A stretch of 27,704 nucleotides of DNA from assembly GCA_009781325.1 (NCBI GenBank), contig WQYJ01000002.1, positions 1-27,704 on the forward strand, written 5' to 3'. The DNA comes from Propionibacteriaceae bacterium. Lineage in GTDB: Bacteria; Actinomycetota; Actinomycetes; Propionibacteriales; Propionibacteriaceae. Both the position numbers and the translations under genes were made by a program. The number at the start of each line of letters is the position of its first letter. Within the stretch, counting starts at the first letter, position 1. Positions 23,898 through 27,704 of the stretch are shown piece after piece. The notes under the pieces were generated by a model. It made no database searches. It was given only the letters and a program-made list of their open reading frames with translations, and was not told the DNA's origin.

Positions 23898-23977
23898 CCC
23901 CGGTCACGGTGGCGAGCTTACTGATCCCAAAACCCAACCCCGGTCAAGGTGGCGAGCTAACTGATCCCATAACCCAA
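23898..23977 (+). repeat. Two tandem 40-bp repeats after valS
   Basis: Units 23898-23937 and 23938-23977 differ at only a few positions (CGGTCAMGGTGGCGAGCTWA, then CTGATCCCAWAACCCAAC). They begin directly after the valS stop and lead into palindrome P2. Confidence 0.85.
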
Positions 23978-23982
23978 CCCCC

Positions 23983-24107
23983 CGGTCATCCTGCCGCCAG
24001 GCAGGACCCCCGGCAGCCAACGTATGGACTACACACAGATCCTTCCACAGTCCCTACGTCAGCCGCCGGGGGTCCTGCACTCCGCTACGCTACGCGCAGG
24101 ATGACTG
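23983..24107. repeat. Family P long nested palindrome, copy 2
   Basis: The left arm begins CGGTCATCCTGCCGCC and contains CCCCCGGCAGCCAACG. The right arm returns with GCCGCCGGGGGTCCTGC and ends GCAGGATGACTG. The apex of the right-arm sub-hairpin is expanded by a GC-rich CTACG repeat insertion (24080-24098). The centre CTACACACAGATCC is shared in type with copy 3. Confidence 0.88.
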
Positions 24108-24113
24108 ATTCTA

Positions 24114-24228
24114 GGGTCATCCTGCCGCCAGGCAGGACCCCCGGCGGCCGACGTATGGACTACAGATAGATCCTTTCACAGTCCCTACGTTGGCTGCCGG
24201 GGGTCCTGCCTTCGGCAGGATGACCGGG
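24114..24228. repeat. Family P long nested palindrome, copy 3
   Basis: Arms about 24114-24163 and 24182-24228 with GGTCATCCTGCC at one end and its complement at the other. The right sub-hairpin is CCTGCC-TTC-GGCAGG. It is 6 bp from copy 2 in the same orientation. GTGGTTTTTG follows at 24231-24240, so it may also help end valS transcription. Confidence 0.88.
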
Positions 24229-24522
24229 GGGTGGTTTTTGGCATTGTTGCTCCTTCGGCAGACATCAGTCGATCCCGCGTCATCTGCGCAGTGCCTTGCA
24301 CGTTCTCTCACCGTTGGGGTTGAAATGGGGAATCCTTGAAGGGCCAAACCCCTGTCGTGCTAGATAGAAATCGGGATACTGTAGTTGCCAGGAGAATGAT
24401 GATAGTCAGGCTCTGGCTTAGGTATCTTCGGTAGATGCCCTTGCCGGGCCATCCATCAAAGTCCTCTGAAGGCGATTTTGATGCCCTGTCAGACATGTCT
24501 CCCCCCGAGCGAGAGGGTTTCA
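24229..24522 (+). other. Upstream region of glpA
   Basis: Noncoding gap between palindrome P3 and the glpA start. The SD GAGAGGG (24509-24515) sits just before ATG 24523. TTGAAG (24336-24341) and TAGATA (24361-24366) could be promoter boxes, but the 19-bp spacing is poor. I see no convincing CRP/FNR-type palindrome, riboswitch or tRNA. Confidence 0.4.
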
Positions 24523-26217
24523 ATGAAGCAACTACATACCGATGTCGTCGTCATCGGAGGTGGTTCTACCGGAATCGGTGTCCTTCGCGACTGTGCAATG
24601 CGCGGATACCGCACCATCCTTCTTGATCGCGCCGATTTGGGGCAAGGTACATCCGGTCGGTTCCACGGTTTGCTTCACTCTGGCGGACGCTATGTCGTCT
24701 CCGATCCTGAATCTGCGCGCGAATGTGCCTCTGAGAATGCCATCATCACGCGCATCCAACCTGACGCCATCGAGTGTACGGGCGGTCTATTCGTCACCGC
24801 GCCCGGAGATAACCCCGCCTTCGGGGATCGTTTCGCCACCGGCGCCATCGAGGCATCCATGCCCTGCGAAGAAATCACCATCGCTGCCGCACTCAAACAA
24901 GAACCCCGCCTCAACCCAGGAATCACCAGAGCCTTCTCCGTAATGGACGGGACTGTCGACGGCTGGCAGCTCGTATGGACCGCTGCGCAATCTGCCAAGG
25001 AGTATGGAGGTCAAGTTCTGACCTACCACAAAGTCTCCAAGGTCCACCACAGTAATGGAGCAGTGACGTCAGTCACCGCCACGGATCTGAAAACTGGGGA
25101 ACAGGTCAACATCGAATGCTCCTTCATCCTCAACTGTGCTGGACCTTGGGCAGGACAGATCACCGAAATGGCAGGACTTCCCCCCGTGGCTGTTGTTCCT
25201 GGTCGAGGAATCATGGTCGCCATGAGCCATCGGCTCGTCAACACCGTAGTCAACCGTTGTATCTACCCTGAAGACGGTGACATCATCGTTCCCGTACACA
25301 CCGTCTGCATCATCGGTACGACCGATGTCAAGGTTGACGAACCCGATCATCTAGGAATCCCCAGAAACGAGGTTCAGCAGATGCTGGATGCCGGGGAGAT
25401 CCTCATCCCTGGATTCCGCCAAGCCAGAGCACTCCATGCCTGGGCAGGGGCGCGTCCCTTAATCAAGGACGATCGCGTTGCGGCCTCGGATACTCGGCAT
25501 ATGAGCCGAGGAATGGCGGTGATTGACCACTCAACCCGTGATGATCTCAAGGGACTGATGACAATCGGCGGAGGAAAGCTAACAACCTATCGGCTCATGG
25601 CCCAACACATCGTTGATGCCATGGAAGAACAACTTGGTCAAACACATCCCTGCCGTACGGCTGAGGAAATCTGCCCCGGAAACATTGCCGGGCGCAACTA
25701 CCTCATCACCCATCGTCTCAAAGACCGCGAAGACGACCGTACCCAATCGCCGATCATCTGCGAGTGCGAATTGATGAACCGCGCTATGTTTGTGGACCTA
25801 CTCAAGCAATACCCCAACGCCTCCTTCGATGATCTGCGCCGCCAGCTTCGTGTAGGAATGGGGCCGTGCCAGGGAGGTTTCTGCTCATCTCGGATCGCAG
25901 GTATCGCCCATGAGGAGGGCGTTGTCGATGCTGATCGGGCCACAGGGTTACTCAAACTCTTCCTCGAACATCGCTGGATCGGTCTGTGGACCATCCTGCA
26001 CGGCGATCAAGTACGCCAAACAGCTCTGGATAATTGGATTCTCCAGGGCACCCTAGACCTGGCTCACGCACCAGCAACGAACGCAGTTGAGCCTGACCCC
26101 ATCACCACGGGACGACCGCGGGTGAATGGGAATACACAACCCACGGAAGCATCCCAACTGCTGGGGGGTCCAGAAACTATCGATGCTTCCATCGGTAACC
26201 CAGGAGAGGAGGGGTGA
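24523..26217 (+). CDS. glpA: Anaerobic glycerol-3-phosphate dehydrogenase, subunit A
   Basis: 564 aa from ATG 24523 (SD GAGAGGG), close to the E. coli GlpA length. The N-terminal FAD-binding Rossmann motif is VVVIGGGSTGIGVLRDCAMRG. LLDRADLGQGTSGRFHGLLH and LHSGGRYVVSDPESARECA are typical of the GlpA/GlpD DAO fold. A C-terminal BFD-like [2Fe-2S] domain has C413-x-C415 and C449-x4-C454 (ICECEL, GPCQGGFC). It oxidises sn-glycerol 3-phosphate to dihydroxyacetone phosphate at the membrane face and passes electrons through GlpB and GlpC to menaquinone during anaerobic growth. The TGA stop overlaps the glpB ATG (TGATG). Start of a glpABC operon. Confidence 0.96.
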   Translation: MKQLHTDVVVIGGGSTGIGVLRDCAMRGYRTILLDRADLGQGTSGRFHGLLHSGGRYVVSDPESARECASENAIITRIQPDAIECTGGLFVTAPGDNPAFGDRFATGAIEASMPCEEITIAAALKQEPRLNPGITRAFSVMDGTVDGWQLVWTAAQSAKEYGGQVLTYHKVSKVHHSNGAVTSVTATDLKTGEQVNIECSFILNCAGPWAGQITEMAGLPPVAVVPGRGIMVAMSHRLVNTVVNRCIYPEDGDIIVPVHTVCIIGTTDVKVDEPDHLGIPRNEVQQMLDAGEILIPGFRQARALHAWAGARPLIKDDRVAASDTRHMSRGMAVIDHSTRDDLKGLMTIGGGKLTTYRLMAQHIVDAMEEQLGQTHPCRTAEEICPGNIAGRNYLITHRLKDREDDRTQSPIICECELMNRAMFVDLLKQYPNASFDDLRRQLRVGMGPCQGGFCSSRIAGIAHEEGVVDADRATGLLKLFLEHRWIGLWTILHGDQVRQTALDNWILQGTLDLAHAPATNAVEPDPITTGRPRVNGNTQPTEASQLLGGPETIDASIGNPGEEG

Positions 26218-27455
26218 TGATCGACACTATTGTTATTGGTGCCGGCCTGGGGGGGCTTTCCGCAGCCACACGTTTGGCTCAACGAGGCCAGTCAGTCACC
26301 CTCCTCACCTTTGGGATGGGTGGTGTTCAGCTTGGTCAAGGTACGGTCGATGTTCTCGGCTATGTTAACGATCGCCTTATCGATCGCCCCTTTGACGGGC
26401 TTGATCGGCTGCCCAGGGATCATCCGTACTCCAAATTTGAGCTGCGTACGGTGACTCAAGCCTTGGACTGGTTATCTGACCTGCTCCCCAATATTTTCCG
26501 GCCAGGTCCCATCAGGAACCGTCTGGTGCCCACTGCGCTGGGTGTCATGCGCCCAACCTATCTGATTCAAGAATCGATGCACTGGCCCAATCCCGCGACT
26601 GCGGCTGTGGTCGGGCCGCGCCAGATCAAGGATTTCTACCCCGAACTTATGGCTGCCAATCTCGAGAAGACAACGAACGCCAAGGCAACTGGCTACCATA
26701 TCGACCTGCCTGCCCGCCCTGGTGAAGTGGACTCGAATCCTGTTACCTACGCCAAAGCTCTGGACAATCCCGACTTCCTCGCTGGATTTATCAACGCTAT
26801 TGATGCGGTACTGGGAAATGAAGATGCGATTTGTGTACCTGCCATTCTTGGATTGACGACCAATGTTCATGAGCAGATGGTTACTGCGCTTGGTTGTCCT
26901 GTCATTGAGGTCTTGATGCCGCCTCCGTCGATCCCAGGGATGAGAGTCAACAACGAAATGACTGCTATAGCCCAGTCGCTGGGTGTCGAGATCATCATGG
27001 GGTCGAAGGTGACTGGCTTTTCCGCATCGGGTTCTCACCTTGAGTGCGTCACCCTGCATCAGGCAGGGCGCAACCAGTCGTACTGCGCGGATAACTTTGT
27101 CTATGCTGGTGGTGGTTTCGAATCGGGATCGCTGGCGATGGACTCGTATGGGAAGGTCAGTGAGACCCTGTTCAACCTCCCTCTGGTTGGTTGTGATGAT
27201 GAAAACCTCATTACTGGGGATTACTGGGCTGATCAGAAACTCTTCGCTGTTGGGGTTGACGTCGATGAGTCTATGAGGCCGATATCTCCTGAAGGAGTGA
27301 TCTTTGACAATCTCTATGCCGTTGGCGGACTCCTCGCCGGAGCTCAGCGGTGGACCGAGAAGTCCGGGGACGGCATCGCTCTAGTCAGTGCCTATCGGGC
27401 GGTGAATTCCATCCTTGGATTAGTCTCCAGTGGGAAGGAGGCTGGTGATGGGTGA
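26217..27455 (+). CDS. glpB: Anaerobic glycerol-3-phosphate dehydrogenase, subunit B
   Basis: 412 aa from ATG 26217; GTG 26214 immediately upstream is an alternative. The strong SD GAGGAGGGG lies within the end of glpA. The N-terminal flavin-binding motif is DTIVIGAGLGGLSAATRLAQRG, followed by GVQLGQGTVDVLGYV, and FVYAGGGFESG near the C-terminal half, with NLYAVGGLLAG. GlpB family proteins carry flavin and bridge the GlpA catalytic subunit and the GlpC iron-sulfur subunit. The length agrees with E. coli GlpB. The start overlaps the glpA stop and the end overlaps the glpC start by 8 nt (27448-27455), so all three are translationally coupled. Confidence 0.95.
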   Translation: MIDTIVIGAGLGGLSAATRLAQRGQSVTLLTFGMGGVQLGQGTVDVLGYVNDRLIDRPFDGLDRLPRDHPYSKFELRTVTQALDWLSDLLPNIFRPGPIRNRLVPTALGVMRPTYLIQESMHWPNPATAAVVGPRQIKDFYPELMAANLEKTTNAKATGYHIDLPARPGEVDSNPVTYAKALDNPDFLAGFINAIDAVLGNEDAICVPAILGLTTNVHEQMVTALGCPVIEVLMPPPSIPGMRVNNEMTAIAQSLGVEIIMGSKVTGFSASGSHLECVTLHQAGRNQSYCADNFVYAGGGFESGSLAMDSYGKVSETLFNLPLVGCDDENLITGDYWADQKLFAVGVDVDESMRPISPEGVIFDNLYAVGGLLAGAQRWTEKSGDGIALVSAYRAVNSILGLVSSGKEAGDG

Positions 27456-27704
27456 GAAGAGTTCCTATGAATACAACCTGCTGGCGCGCGCCAGTCTGGA
27501 TCATTGCCTGAAATGTACGATCTGCGAGACTCAATGCCCGGTCATGGCTGTCACACCGCTCTTCCCTGGCCCGAAATTCGTTGGCCCTCAGGCTGAGCGC
27601 TATCGTCATGGAGACTCGGTGGATCATTCCATTGACTATTGTTCCTCCTGCGGGACATGTACGCTGGTGTGCCCCCAAGGGGTCCAGATCGCTGAACTGA
27701 ACTC
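27448..27704 (+). CDS. glpC: Anaerobic glycerol-3-phosphate dehydrogenase, subunit C (3' truncated by window edge)
   Basis: Starts at ATG 27448 with AAGGAGG at 27435-27441 (6-nt spacing), inside the end of glpB. 85 codons are visible before the window ends. Two [4Fe-4S] ferredoxin-type motifs are present: C-LK-C-TI-C-ETQ-CP (residues about 20-31) and C-SS-C-GT-C-TLV-CP. GlpC is the membrane-associated iron-sulfur subunit that passes electrons to the quinone pool. The rest (CCG domains) should follow downstream. Confidence 0.95.
   Translation, partial: MGEKSSYEYNLLARASLDHCLKCTICETQCPVMAVTPLFPGPKFVGPQAERYRHGDSVDHSIDYCSSCGTCTLVCPQGVQIAELN

Noticed and set aside
24231..24522. Riboswitch or tRNA upstream of glpA
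   Set aside because: No cloverleaf, no known aptamer core and no attenuator-like hairpin with a T-run recognised.

Overview
The window is from a moderately GC-rich Gram-positive bacterium, most likely an Actinomycetota (Actinobacteria). Supporting signs are the actinobacterial-style ValRS, a membrane-linked sigma factor with a ZAS-like zinc motif, GTG starts with strong Shine-Dalgarno (SD) sites, and a membrane-tethered DsbA-like protein with an Arg-rich N-terminus. The giant repetitive surface proteins and an anaerobic glpABC operon fit a host-associated, oxygen-limited lifestyle. I cannot fix the genus from sequence alone.

Layout. (1) 1-13151: two giant secreted or surface proteins on the + strand. 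The first enters from the left edge and is built of about 237-aa tandem InlB-type B-repeat modules. The second (about 2891 aa) has a signal peptide, four glycine-rich beta-helix-like modules, two Ig-like domains, about 16 FIVAR-like modules and a C-terminal membrane tail without LPXTG. (2) 13152-15240: a small accessory block with a Phd/VapC-type toxin-antitoxin pair (- strand) and an AbiEi-like/DUF559 endonuclease-like gene (+). (3) 15294-16979: a family-5 ABC transporter lipoprotein on the - strand with a clear intrinsic terminator and an operator-like upstream region. (4) 17391-21295 (+): a single-pass membrane protein, a membrane-anchored thioredoxin-fold oxidoreductase, and an unusual sigma-factor/anti-sigma/membrane/extracellular fusion. 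(5) 21338-23896: valS. (6) 24523-27704: glpA-glpB-glpC, translationally coupled, with glpC running off the right edge.

Two families of intergenic inverted repeats run through the window. Family E (four copies: 4093, 13176, 14071, 15152) is a 26-bp-stem, 6-nt-loop hairpin. The copies bracket the giant adhesin gene and the DUF559 gene, and three of the four begin within 25 bp of a stop codon. Family P (three copies: 4182, 23983, 24114) is a 115-126 bp nested palindrome. Neither carries a coding region.

How the genes may work together (inference): the surface proteins mediate adhesion or cell-cell contact. The DsbA-like protein could oxidise a cysteine pair that recurs in three of the four beta-helix modules of the giant adhesin. 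The sigma fusion could couple an extracellular cue to transcription. GlpABC feeds electrons from glycerol-3-phosphate to the quinone pool under anaerobiosis. The most unusual items are the sigma fusion, the hairpin-bracketed endonuclease-like gene and the co-varying cysteine pair.
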